A stretch of DNA of 64,000 nucleotides from an uncultured Mollicutes bacterium. GTDB taxonomy: Bacteria; Bacillota_I; Bacilli_A; RFN20; CAG-826. The notes under the pieces are model-generated. The model was not told the origin of the DNA, searched no databases, and saw only the letters and a list, made by a program, of their open reading frames with translations. The stretch is taken from NCBI GenBank assembly GCA_900539595.1, contig UQCQ01000004.1, forward strand, positions 1-64,000. The letters run 5' to 3'. Both the position numbers and the translations under genes were made by a program. This document shows positions 16,557 through 25,033 of this stretch, in pieces. The first letter of the stretch is position 1. The number at the start of each line of letters is the position of its first letter.

Positions 16557-18608
16557 ATGGATCAAAAATTAGAACCGTTGTTTACGCCTTGGAAAATCGG
16601 ACAATGCGAAATCAAAAACCGTTTTGTCATGACCTCCATGGGCGGAACCTCCCTCTTCGGATGGATGGAAATCAATCATTTCGATAAGGAAGCCGCGAAA
16701 TTTTTGCTCGATAAAGCAGAAAATGAAGTGGGTTTAATCTTACCGGGCATCCAGCCCGTCTACAACCCAATGCTTGGGCAATGGCTGTATCGGAAAAAGG
16801 GGATGTATAAAAAGGTAAAGGGCTTAATGGATGAAATCCACGCCCACGGAGCCAAGATGTTCGTGCAATTAACCGCTGGATTCGGCCGTTCCTTCACGAT
16901 TTCCCCCGCCATGGAAAAGCTCTATACCAACCGCTTCCTCCGCGCGCTCAGCAAGCCGATCATGAATTTCGACAAGATCTGCGCTTCTTCTTCCCCCTCC
17001 CCCAATCGATGGAGCGACAAAGTCCCAAGCCGCGAAATGACCATCAAGGAAATCCATCATTTCGTAGAAGCTTTCGCCAAAACGGCAAAATTACTAAAAG
17101 ACGCTGGGGTGGACGGAGTAGAGATTCACGCAGTCCACGAAGGCTATCTATTGGATCAGTTCACGTTGCGTTACGTCAATAAGCGCACGGACGAATATGG
17201 CGGATCCTTCGAAAACCGCTATCGCTTCCCCGTGGAAATCGTGAAGGCGATCAAGGCCACTTGCGGCAAGGATTTCCCGGTGTCGCTACGTTATTCCGTT
17301 GTTTCTAAAACCAAAGGATTCAATTCCGGTGCTTTGCCGGGAGAAAAATTCGTGGAAGCTGGACGCGACATGGAAGAAAGCGAAAAGGCCGCGAAATACC
17401 TTCAAGACGCCGGTTACGATATGCTGAACTGCGATAACGGAACTTACGATGCCTGGTACTGGGCACATCCGCCGATTTACATGCAGGAAAATTGCAACTT
17501 GGAAGACGTGGAGCACATCAAAAACTTTGTCTCCATCCCTGTAGTTTGCGCAGGAAGAATGGATCCCCGCGTGGCAGCAGAAGCCATCCAAGAAGGCAAA
17601 CTCGACGCGATTGGGTTAGCCCGTCCATTCCTAGCGGATGGAGCCTTTGTCCGCAAATTGAAAGAGGGCAAAGAAGAAGAAATCCGTCCTTGCATCTGCT
17701 GCCATAACGGCTGCTTCAATATGGCCCATTACAAGGGAACTTCAAACGATCAAACCTTAAGCGATTCTCTCCATATGGCTCGTTGCGCGGTCAATGCCGA
17801 AACGATGCAAACTAATGTCCACCACATCGAAAAAACCAAACACCCGAAGAAAGTGGCCATCGTTGGTGGCGGAATCGGCGGCATGGAAGCCGCCAGAGTC
17901 TTAGCCCTCCGTGGGCATCATCCTGTCATTTACGAAAAATCTGGTGAATTGGGTGGCGTCTTCATCCCTGCTTCTAACGCTTCTTTCAAAGGCAAACTGC
18001 GCGATTTATTAGCCTGGTATCGCCTGCAAATGAAAGAACTCGGCGTCGAGGTTCATTTCAATTCCGAAATCAAGGACGTCTCGTCTTTAAAGGAAGACCA
18101 AGTCATCGTTGCGACGGGTTCTAAACCCCGTAAATTGCCGATCCCAGGATTTGATAAAGCCTTGGAAGCCTGCGATTTCCTTCGCGGGGAAAAGGTTGGG
18201 GATCGCGTCGCCGTGATTGGTGGCGGATTAACCGGATGCGAAGTCGCTTATGAACTCGCATTGGATGGCAAGAAGCCCTTCATCGTGGAAATGCAGGATG
18301 ACCTCATCAAGCAACGCGGCATCTGCATGGCCAATAGCCAATATCTCCGCGACTACTTTGCCTTACATCAAATTCCCGTCTATCTGGAGACCAAGCTTTC
18401 TTCCATCGAAGACGGCTTCGTCACCATCAAAGACAAAGCCGGAAACGTCACGAAATTGCCCTGCGATTCCGTCATCGTTTCTACGGGTTACATTCCCACC
18501 CCCTTGGCCAAAGAATCGGGTAAGGTCCACTTGGTGGGCGATTGTTTAAGCATTGGCAACCTCCGTTCCGTCATTTGGCGGGCTTATGAAGTCGCGATGA
18601 AAATCTAA
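16557..18608 (+). CDS. Old-yellow-enzyme family NADH:flavin oxidoreductase (2,4-dienoyl-CoA reductase/BaiCD-like)
   Basis: 683 residues in three parts. Residues 1-370 form the FMN TIM barrel (LFTPWKIGQCEIKNRFVM; active-site segment GVEIHAVHEGYLLDQF with two His). Next comes a 4Fe-4S motif C-x2-C-x3-C with a fourth Cys about 25 residues later (RPCICCHNGC ... MARC). The last part is an FAD/NAD(P) Rossmann pair (VAIVGGGIGGMEAA and VAVIGGGLTGCEVA). The layout is that of FadH/BaiCD-type enoate reductases. ATG 16557 is chosen because AGAAAGGAA precedes it. It is followed after 15 bp by the aconitase X genes, so the substrate is probably an unsaturated acid from the same pathway (inference). Confidence 0.88.
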   Translation: MDQKLEPLFTPWKIGQCEIKNRFVMTSMGGTSLFGWMEINHFDKEAAKFLLDKAENEVGLILPGIQPVYNPMLGQWLYRKKGMYKKVKGLMDEIHAHGAKMFVQLTAGFGRSFTISPAMEKLYTNRFLRALSKPIMNFDKICASSSPSPNRWSDKVPSREMTIKEIHHFVEAFAKTAKLLKDAGVDGVEIHAVHEGYLLDQFTLRYVNKRTDEYGGSFENRYRFPVEIVKAIKATCGKDFPVSLRYSVVSKTKGFNSGALPGEKFVEAGRDMEESEKAAKYLQDAGYDMLNCDNGTYDAWYWAHPPIYMQENCNLEDVEHIKNFVSIPVVCAGRMDPRVAAEAIQEGKLDAIGLARPFLADGAFVRKLKEGKEEEIRPCICCHNGCFNMAHYKGTSNDQTLSDSLHMARCAVNAETMQTNVHHIEKTKHPKKVAIVGGGIGGMEAARVLALRGHHPVIYEKSGELGGVFIPASNASFKGKLRDLLAWYRLQMKELGVEVHFNSEIKDVSSLKEDQVIVATGSKPRKLPIPGFDKALEACDFLRGEKVGDRVAVIGGGLTGCEVAYELALDGKKPFIVEMQDDLIKQRGICMANSQYLRDYFALHQIPVYLETKLSSIEDGFVTIKDKAGNVTKLPCDSVIVSTGYIPTPLAKESGKVHLVGDCLSIGNLRSVIWRAYEVAMKI

Positions 18609-18623
18609 AGAAGGAAAGGAAAA

Positions 18624-19922
18624 ATGTACGAACCAAAAATGAAATTGACCGACGAGGAAAAAGATATCCTCGCGGGCAAAAAAGGCGAAACCTACGCCAA
18701 AATGATGGAGGTCCTGGTCCGATATGGCGATGCTTTCGGCGCCACGCACCTCGCACCCCTCACCTACAAGAAAGCTCATTTCGTCACGAGTTTTGGGCTT
18801 TCCTTACTCAAACCGGTTTACCCCTTGATGGATGAACTCATCCAAGCTGGATGTAAAGTGCAAGAGGGGTTCACGATGGATCCCCGTCCCTTGGACTACA
18901 AAAACGTCTCTTGCTCGCCGATTGAAAAATTGGTTTCCAGCGTTTTCATGTACAGCAAGCAAAAGGATTATGAGAAGCAACTCGAGGCAATCGGCCTCTC
19001 CGACCCCAGCGGATTCACCTGCACCTGCTATCTAGAACAAGTCGGCAATACTCCAAAAGAAGGCGACATCATCTCCTGGAGCGAGTCGAGCGCCGTCGTG
19101 TTTGCTAACTCCGTTTTAGGAGCTCGGTGCAACCGCAATTCGGGGATCCTCGATATGTTTGGATCCATCCTCGAACGCACCCCTGCGTTTGGCTTCATCA
19201 CCGACGAAGGAAGAAAGGCGACCTGGAAGATCATCGTGAAAACGACCAAAAAACCAGAAGCCCAGATTTTAGGATCGGCCATCGGAATGAAAGTGATGGC
19301 GGAAGTCCCTTATGTGGAGGGATTGGACCGCTTCTTGGACCCACTTCCTAGTGAAGATACGATTTCCTATTTGAAGGATTTTGGGGCCGCTACCGCTTCT
19401 AACGGAGCCGTTGGACTCTATCATATCGAAGGCATCACCCCGGAAGCCAAGCGTCTTGGCAAAACCTTATTGAAGGAAAACGTCCAAGAATACGTGATCG
19501 ACGACGCCGAACTCGAACGGGTTTACGCTTCCTACCCCATGATGTGGAAGAAGCCAAGCTGCAAGCCCCATAAGTGCTTCATCGGCTGCCCGCACCTCAC
19601 GTTCAAACAACTCTGCGATTGGACGGATGCCTTGGTGGAAGGTTTAGCCAAAAGCGGCAAGAAAAAATTGGTCGTGGATACGGTCCTCACTACTTCTCCC
19701 GCGGTCATCAAAGCCTTCAAGGAGACAGATCGTTATGAAAAACTCCTTTCTACGGGGGCTCACCTTAGCTACATCTGCCCTCTTATGTATGCAGATAATC
19801 CCATCAGCGGAGCCAAACCCCTCATGACGAATTCCAACAAGCTTAGAACCTATACCAAATCACGTTATTTCAAGGATGAGGACGTTTTAGCCATCATCAC
19901 CGGACAAAAGGAGGTTGCCTAA
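18624..19922 (+). CDS. Aconitase X catalytic (large) subunit, AcnX
   Basis: 432 residues matching the AcnX/DUF521 catalytic domain: LTDEEKDILAGKKGE at the start, GTxGATHLAPLT-like segment FGATHLAPLTYKKAH, GARCNRNSGILD, and FIGCPHLTFKQL with the late Cys. The family dehydrates small hydroxy acids using an Fe-S cluster. Characterised members are cis-3-hydroxy-L-proline dehydratases in bacteria and a mevalonate-5-phosphate dehydratase in archaea. The small swivel domain is a separate gene starting at the very next base. No other mevalonate or proline-catabolic gene is visible here, so the substrate is open. Confidence 0.9.
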   Translation: MYEPKMKLTDEEKDILAGKKGETYAKMMEVLVRYGDAFGATHLAPLTYKKAHFVTSFGLSLLKPVYPLMDELIQAGCKVQEGFTMDPRPLDYKNVSCSPIEKLVSSVFMYSKQKDYEKQLEAIGLSDPSGFTCTCYLEQVGNTPKEGDIISWSESSAVVFANSVLGARCNRNSGILDMFGSILERTPAFGFITDEGRKATWKIIVKTTKKPEAQILGSAIGMKVMAEVPYVEGLDRFLDPLPSEDTISYLKDFGAATASNGAVGLYHIEGITPEAKRLGKTLLKENVQEYVIDDAELERVYASYPMMWKKPSCKPHKCFIGCPHLTFKQLCDWTDALVEGLAKSGKKKLVVDTVLTTSPAVIKAFKETDRYEKLLSTGAHLSYICPLMYADNPISGAKPLMTNSNKLRTYTKSRYFKDEDVLAIITGQKEVA

Positions 19923-20366
19923 ATGAAAACGTTCCATGGACGCGTTCTTGCAGCGGGAACCTATCACGGGGAAGCCGTGGTGACCCATACGGGATTCAAT
20001 ACCCTCGCTTCCTGCCAAACGAGTGCGCTTTTAGCTACCAGCAAAAAGATCATCGTCAGCGATCAAAATAACAAAGAACTCTATAAAAAGAACATCACGG
20101 GCAAAGCGCTTTGCTTGCCGGAAACGATTGGCTCGACTACAGGCGGCATGGTCATTCAAACCGTAGCCGTCCGTAATCTTGCTCCAAAAGCATGGTTATT
20201 CTCTCACCATATCGACCCGTTAGCCGCAAGCGGCATCATTTTAAGCAATGTTTGGAATGATTGCGGGCTTATCGCAATCGATGAACTCGGCGACGAATTC
20301 CTCGAAGCGGTGAAAACCGGCGATACCATATCGATCCAAGAAGACGGAACCGTCATCGTCGAATAA
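19923..20366 (+). CDS. Aconitase X swivel (small) subunit
   Basis: 147 residues of the DUF126/AcnX swivel domain, with GEAVVTHTGFNT, LPETIGSTTGG and NVWNDCGLIAID near the substrate-closing loop. It assembles with the preceding large subunit into the active dehydratase. The ATG follows the stop of the large subunit with no gap (CCTAAATG), and AAGGAGG lies inside the end of the upstream gene. A long stem terminator follows. Confidence 0.9.
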   Translation: MKTFHGRVLAAGTYHGEAVVTHTGFNTLASCQTSALLATSKKIIVSDQNNKELYKKNITGKALCLPETIGSTTGGMVIQTVAVRNLAPKAWLFSHHIDPLAASGIILSNVWNDCGLIAIDELGDEFLEAVKTGDTISIQEDGTVIVE

Positions 20367-20372
20367 CTGACA

Positions 20373-20418
20373 AAAAAGCGTAGCGGCAAAGGGGAACGCC
20401 TAATGCCCTACGCTTTTT
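20373..20418 (+). terminator. Terminator of the aconitase X operon
   Basis: AAAAAGCGTAG (20373-20383) pairs with CTACGCTTTTT (20408-20418) around a 24-base partly paired interior. Confidence 0.75.
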
Positions 20419-20461
20419 CTATACCCGCAAATTCAGGAAAACGGAGGAGAAATCTTCCTGC

Positions 20462-20484
20462 AAAAAAAGACGGCCGAAGCCGCC
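20462..20484 (-). terminator. UUCG-loop terminator of the 20505 membrane protein gene
   Basis: On the minus strand GGCGGC-TTCG-GCCGTC followed by seven Ts, 20 bp after the stop. Confidence 0.85.
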
Positions 20485-20504
20485 TTTGCTTTGTAATCTG
20501 TGCT

Positions 20505-21443
20505 TTATTTCTTTTCTTCTTCCGAAGAAGCAACGTTCTCCTTGGGAGCATTTTTCTTCAGATATTCGAAATAGGCTTGGTCTTCCTTGGCCTTTCGTTG
20601 ACCGATTTGATCGTTTTCGCAATCAGAAACAGCGCGAGAGCGAATTTGTCGAATCAAGGAATATTGGTCGTTTTTAGCAAGGAACGCGATTTCTTTTTCG
20701 CGGATGGATGCTTCCGCCATTTGAATCTCGAGGATGGCGGTTCTCCATTGCCCTTCCTCCATTTTGGCATTGGGGTCGCTTGGAAAATCGCGATAAAGCA
20801 AAATCAACAGCTTCTCAAATTCCTGTTTTTTGTAATAACGGTAGAAGTCTTTTTTGATCTGTTCTTTTTTAAGAGGGGAATTTCCTTCGTCCGCTTCTTT
20901 CACACGGGCTTTTCTTAACGCGTAGATTTGACGGTACTTGAAGGGGTAAGTCGAGTTATAGCAGCAGGCCAAAATCGAAGTGATTAAAAGGAGAGCGCAA
21001 TAAGCGACGCGGATCCATAGATAGATTTGCTTCACGATGGCATCGGTTCCTTCATAAGGGATATAAGTGAGCAAGCGAGGAAAGGTTTCAACGAACACGC
21101 AGCAAGCATAAACCGTGCTTAAAATGCCAGCGGGGATACTAAAAAACAAATAGAACGCCCGATGGTTAGCCATATTGTTTAAGGTACATAAAGGAACAAG
21201 TAGCAGCAAATAGCAGATAAACGGGGAAATACTAGCCGCGGCAAAATCGAACAGATTCGTTGTTTCTCCAGCAAAGGTAATTTCATAATCCCGTAGCTGC
21301 TTGAAGAAAGAAGGAAAATAATCAAAGCAGAGCGTTAAAAAAAGACAAAGGAGCCCGATGAGAATCCCAAAAACGCCGAGAACCACAACGGAAGTCCGCG
21401 GACGGGAACGGTAGGATTTCTTAAGAACGTTAATATCAACCAT
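20505..21443 (-). CDS. Membrane protein of unknown function
   Basis: 312 residues. Hydrophobic helices at about residues 18-40, 66-88, 95-118 and 140-162 form the N-terminal half; the rest is charged and probably cytoplasmic and helical, ending KENVASSEEEKK. I do not recognise the family. The ATG at 21443 is preceded by TGCTACAAT, an extended -10 ending six bases upstream, and there is no ribosome site, so the mRNA is predicted to be leaderless. A terminator lies on each side, so it is a single-gene unit. Confidence 0.7.
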   Translation of the reverse strand: MVDINVLKKSYRSRPRTSVVVLGVFGILIGLLCLFLTLCFDYFPSFFKQLRDYEITFAGETTNLFDFAAASISPFICYLLLLVPLCTLNNMANHRAFYLFFSIPAGILSTVYACCVFVETFPRLLTYIPYEGTDAIVKQIYLWIRVAYCALLLITSILACCYNSTYPFKYRQIYALRKARVKEADEGNSPLKKEQIKKDFYRYYKKQEFEKLLILLYRDFPSDPNAKMEEGQWRTAILEIQMAEASIREKEIAFLAKNDQYSLIRQIRSRAVSDCENDQIGQRKAKEDQAYFEYLKKNAPKENVASSEEEKK

Positions 21444-21496
21444 ATTTTTATTGTAGCAATTTTCTTCGCCTTTTGCGTGAAGTTCTTTGCAAAATT

Positions 21497-21526
21497 AAAA
21501 CCCTCCCCCGGGTTAGGGGAGAGGGC
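21497..21526 (-). terminator. Terminator of clpB
   Basis: On the minus strand a GC-rich stem, CCCTCTCCCC with GGGGGAGGG, followed by TTTTAATTTT, directly after the clpB stop. Confidence 0.75.
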
Positions 21527-21532
21527 AATTGG

Positions 21533-23659
21533 TTAGGCGATTTCGTCGAGTCGGAAGTCGTTATTTTCCCAAGACAAGACGTACTTCTTCTTCGTGGAGA
21601 GTTCCCCGCGAAGAATCTTCGTGGCTAGATAAGTTTCAACGCTATCTTGGATGAAGCGTTTGAGCGGACGAGCGCCGAATTCCTCATCGAAGGCGCTATC
21701 CAGAATATGCTCCTTAAGCTCCTTGGTGAAGGAAACGGAATAGTATTGGCTTTCTAGACGGATGGAGAGTTCGCCGAGCATCTTCTCGACAATCTTGAAT
21801 TGCACATCGCGTCCAAGCGGAGCGAAGTAAACAATTTCGTCGATGCGGTTTAAGAACTCCGGCTTAAAGGTATGATGCAACAAGTCGTCTACCGGGGCTT
21901 TCTCGCCTTTTAAGAGGTATTCTGAGCCCAAGTTGCTCGTCATGATGATGACGGTGTTCTTGAAGTCGACCAAATGTCCTTGGCTATCGGTCAAACGACC
22001 TTCGTCGAGGATTTGAAGCAAGAGGTTAAAAACTTCGGGATCCGCTTTTTCAATTTCATCAAACAAAACGATGGAATAAGGATTGCGGCGAACCTTTTCG
22101 GTCAATTGGCCTCCTTCTTCATAACCAACATATCCTGGAGCCGCACCGATTAAGCGAGAAACGCTATATTTCTCCATGTATTCCGACATGTCGATGCGAA
22201 TGATGTTGTTTTCATTGTCGAAGAGAGCTTCCGCCAAAGCTTTAGCCACTTCGGTTTTACCAACACCTGTCGGTCCAAGGAAGAGGAACGACCCAATCGG
22301 GCGATTCGGGTTCTGAATTCCGGCGCGTTGGCGAAGAATCGCGTTCGAGACGAGCTTAATCGCTTCGTCTTGCCCAATGACCCTCTTGCGAAGGATTTCA
22401 GGCAATTCCAAAACCTTTTCGCGGTCTCCTTTTTGAATCTTGGAAACAGGGATGCCCGTCATGCGAGCGACGATTTTGGCAATTTCTTCCTCATCAACCA
22501 CTTCGTTGACAAGACGATCGGTGTCTTTGGAGGCCAAAGAGGCTTCCCGAATCTTCTTTTCAAGTTCAGGAATGACTTGATACTGCAAGCGGCTGGCTTC
22601 GCGGTAATCGCCTTCCTGGAACTTCTGGCCCAATTCGAACTTCGCCTTTTCTAGCTGCGCCTTCGCTTCTTTTGCCGCAGAGACGTCCTGTTTCTCTTTT
22701 TGCCATTCCTTGTTCATCGCATCGAAATTGGTTTTTTCTTGGGTTAATTCGTCGTTAATCGCGGCAAGACGTTTCTGGCTGGATTCGTCTTTTTCTTTTT
22801 CTAGGGCAACACGTTCAATCTCGAGTTGACGAATCTTGCGGGAGCTCGCATCGAGTTCGGTCGGCATGGATTCGATTTCAATCTTGATGCCCGCGCAGGC
22901 CTCATCCAAAAGGTCGATGGCTTTATCGGGTAGGAAGCGGTTGGTGATATAGCGGTTGCTTAAAGTCGCGGCAGCAACAAGAGCCGAGTCCGTGATTTGG
23001 ACGCCGTGGAAGGATTCATAACGTTCCTTTAATCCACGAAGAATCGAAATGGTATCGGCGACGCTAGGCTCGCCCACCATGACCGGTTGGAAACGACGCT
23101 CCAACGCACGGTCTTTTTCGATATATTCGCGATATTCATTGAGGGTAGTAGCCCCAATGCATTCGATGTCACCACGAGCAAGCAGCGGTTTCAGCATGTT
23201 GGAGGCGTCCATCGCGCCTTGGCTTCTGCCGGCGCCGACGATCAAATGAAGTTCATCGATGAACAAGACGATCTTGCCTTTGCTTTCCTTGATTTTATTC
23301 AAGACAGCTTTTAAGCGTTCCTCGAATTCGCCTTGGTATTTCGCCCCGGCGATCAAAGAACCCATGTCGAGTTCATAAATCTCTTTATCTTGTAAGGTGG
23401 TTGGGACGTCTTTTTTGACGATACGCTCCGCCAAGCCTTCCAAAATAGCGGTTTTACCAACGCCAGGTTCGCCAAGCAACACGACGTTATTTTTCGTTTT
23501 GCGGGCCAAAACGGCGATGACTTTACGAATTTCTTCATCGCGGCCAATCACAGGGTCGAGTTTTCCCTGCTTGACCAGTTCATTCATATTTCTCCCGAAT
23601 TTCTCCAGGATGTTTGGATCTTGGGAATAATCTTCAGGTCCCATGTTGTTGAATTGCAT
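21533..23659 (-). CDS. clpB: ClpB-type disaggregase lacking the N-terminal domain
   Basis: 708 residues, where full ClpB has about 860. It begins almost directly at the linker before AAA1 (LDPVIGRDEEIRKV). AAA1 has Walker A GEPGVGKT and Walker B FIDELH. A shortened coiled-coil middle domain at about residues 265-390 follows. AAA2 has GPTGVGKT, VLFDEIEKA and sensor segment FLNRIDEIVYF. No ClpP-binding IGF loop is evident. It is an ATP-driven unfoldase that works with DnaK. The Clp_N repeats are absent, and AAGGAGGA before the ATG at 23659 makes this the true start. A CIRCE element upstream indicates HrcA control. Confidence 0.93.
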   Translation of the reverse strand: MQFNNMGPEDYSQDPNILEKFGRNMNELVKQGKLDPVIGRDEEIRKVIAVLARKTKNNVVLLGEPGVGKTAILEGLAERIVKKDVPTTLQDKEIYELDMGSLIAGAKYQGEFEERLKAVLNKIKESKGKIVLFIDELHLIVGAGRSQGAMDASNMLKPLLARGDIECIGATTLNEYREYIEKDRALERRFQPVMVGEPSVADTISILRGLKERYESFHGVQITDSALVAAATLSNRYITNRFLPDKAIDLLDEACAGIKIEIESMPTELDASSRKIRQLEIERVALEKEKDESSQKRLAAINDELTQEKTNFDAMNKEWQKEKQDVSAAKEAKAQLEKAKFELGQKFQEGDYREASRLQYQVIPELEKKIREASLASKDTDRLVNEVVDEEEIAKIVARMTGIPVSKIQKGDREKVLELPEILRKRVIGQDEAIKLVSNAILRQRAGIQNPNRPIGSFLFLGPTGVGKTEVAKALAEALFDNENNIIRIDMSEYMEKYSVSRLIGAAPGYVGYEEGGQLTEKVRRNPYSIVLFDEIEKADPEVFNLLLQILDEGRLTDSQGHLVDFKNTVIIMTSNLGSEYLLKGEKAPVDDLLHHTFKPEFLNRIDEIVYFAPLGRDVQFKIVEKMLGELSIRLESQYYSVSFTKELKEHILDSAFDEEFGARPLKRFIQDSVETYLATKILRGELSTKKKYVLSWENNDFRLDEIA

Positions 23660-23695
23660 ATGGATGTCCTCCTTCTATTTTTTGGAAACAAAGAA

Positions 23696-23719
23696 GCGCC
23701 TAGGAACAAACCTAAGCGC
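23696..23719 (-). other. 5'-terminal hairpin of the clpB mRNA
   Basis: On the minus strand GCGCTTAGG-TTTGTT-CCTAGGCGC (9-bp stem, one G-U pair). The predicted transcription start (about 23717) coincides with the foot of the stem, so the mRNA would begin with this hairpin; this could stabilise it or respond to heat. Confidence 0.5.
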
Positions 23720-23723
23720 TATT

Positions 23724-23751
23724 ATTGTACGTGCTATTTTGGCACTCGCAA
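23724..23751 (-). promoter_or_regulatory. clpB promoter
   Basis: On the minus strand TTGCGA (23751-23746), 16 bp, TACAAT (23729-23724). The -35 box lies inside the CIRCE inverted repeat. Confidence 0.75.
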
Positions 23752-23765
23752 GTGGTGAGTGCTAA
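23739..23765. promoter_or_regulatory. CIRCE operator (HrcA binding site)
   Basis: TTGGCACTC (23739-23747), nine bases, GAGTGCTAA (23757-23765): one mismatch from the CIRCE consensus TTAGCACTC-N9-GAGTGCTAA. It overlaps the clpB -35 box. Confidence 0.95.
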
Positions 23766-23777
23766 TTTTTTAGAATT

Positions 23778-24983
23778 TTATTTTGCCGAGATGGTTTTGG
23801 CGAGTTCTCGTCCGGAGGCGATTGCCTTAGCAATGTTTTTAGCCCCATAGGCACAATCTCCGTTCAAATAAACGTGTTTGGGCAAGGCGTTAGGATCCAC
23901 TTTCAAGGTTTCAAACGTCGGTTTTTCCCCCAAGCACAAAATAAGATGGGTACAGGGGCGCGTTGAAACGGAACCAGGAATTTCATGACAGGAGGGGCGA
24001 CCAGAAGCGTCCACTTCTCCTAGTTCCATTTGGATGGTTTCGATTTCGGCCAATTTTCCATTTTTATCCCGTTTTACGTTCTGAATGTTTTCAAGGAACA
24101 GGAAACGAATCCCTTCTTTTTTGGCCGCTTCGATTTCTTCTTTGGATGCGGGCATTTCCGCTTCGGAACGGCGATAGATAATCGTGGCTTTTCCTAACAG
24201 CCGCTTGGCTAGACGAGCACAATCCAAAGCAACATTGCCTCCGCCCCAAACGAAATGATCGCTTTTTAAAGCACGGTATTCATTCAAATAACGTCCTTTT
24301 TCTAGATTTAAGCGACGAAGAAAAACGAGTCCGCTTTCTACCCCATCCCCGGTTGCTAGGCTTGCGAGATTCTCTTTTTCGGCCCCAATGCCTAAAACCA
24401 CATCATCGAATTCGCGCTGAAGCTCTTCTACCGTTTTATCCACACCGATTGTCACTTGGAAATGAAAGACGGCACCCATTTTTTCTAAATCTTCTTGGAT
24501 TTTAAATAAGGGGGATTTATGAAAACGAAGGGCGGGGATGCCGGAGCGAATCGCTCCTCCGATTCCCTTTTCTTTTTCAAAATAGGCGACTTCATATCCT
24601 TCTTGGAGTAAATAATAGCCTAGCGACAAGTTAGCAGGACCGGCGCCGACAAGGGCGATGGATTTTCCGTTTTTAGGTTTTGTCGCCAAAGGACGAGGGT
24701 AAGTCGAAGCGATTTCTTTTTCCACGGAAGGGAAATCCACGGGATTCCCTTTGGCGTTTAGGACGCAGTTCCCTCTGCATTGGCGGTCATGGTCGCATAG
24801 GGGCGCGGTCAATTCTGGAAAAGGATTTTGGGCATAGAGAAGTTTCGCGGCTTCTTCTTCCTTTCCTTCCTTCAAAAAAGAAAGAATCTCAGGAATCCGA
24901 TTTTGAAGGGGGCAAGAAGCCACGCAGCGGGGAGATTGGCAGTGGAGGCATTTCGCGGCGATTGATAAGTTCAATTCAGTCAT
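23778..24983 (-). CDS. GltD-like NAD(P)/FAD oxidoreductase with N-terminal 4Fe-4S domain
   Basis: About 401 residues. The N-terminus has a cysteine-rich Fer4_20 domain (CLHCQSPRCVASCP, then CDHDRQCRGNCVL) as in glutamate synthase small subunit and dihydropyrimidine dehydrogenase. This is followed by an FAD site (IALVGAGPANLSLGY) and an NAD(P) site (VWGGGNVALDCAR). It would pass electrons from NAD(P)H to a partner. No glutamate synthase large subunit is nearby, so the partner is unknown. ATG 24983 is preferred over 25013 because TATGAT ends six bases upstream, giving a leaderless mRNA. Confidence 0.85.
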   Translation of the reverse strand: MTELNLSIAAKCLHCQSPRCVASCPLQNRIPEILSFLKEGKEEEAAKLLYAQNPFPELTAPLCDHDRQCRGNCVLNAKGNPVDFPSVEKEIASTYPRPLATKPKNGKSIALVGAGPANLSLGYYLLQEGYEVAYFEKEKGIGGAIRSGIPALRFHKSPLFKIQEDLEKMGAVFHFQVTIGVDKTVEELQREFDDVVLGIGAEKENLASLATGDGVESGLVFLRRLNLEKGRYLNEYRALKSDHFVWGGGNVALDCARLAKRLLGKATIIYRRSEAEMPASKEEIEAAKKEGIRFLFLENIQNVKRDKNGKLAEIETIQMELGEVDASGRPSCHEIPGSVSTRPCTHLILCLGEKPTFETLKVDPNALPKHVYLNGDCAYGAKNIAKAIASGRELAKTISAK

Positions 24984-25033
24984 GGTGGTATCATATTCTA
25001 TTTTCCTTCCCATCCGTTAAAATTTCTTTGTTT

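Noticed and set aside
20403..20918. 171-codon plus-strand frame
   Set aside because: Antisense to the 20505-21443 membrane protein and its terminator; repeated Phe/Leu runs reflect the Glu/Lys codons of the other strand.
24680..25033. Upstream extension of the S4-domain protein
   Set aside because: This part is antisense to the GltD-like gene and unlike any protein; the family-like sequence begins at ATG 25034.
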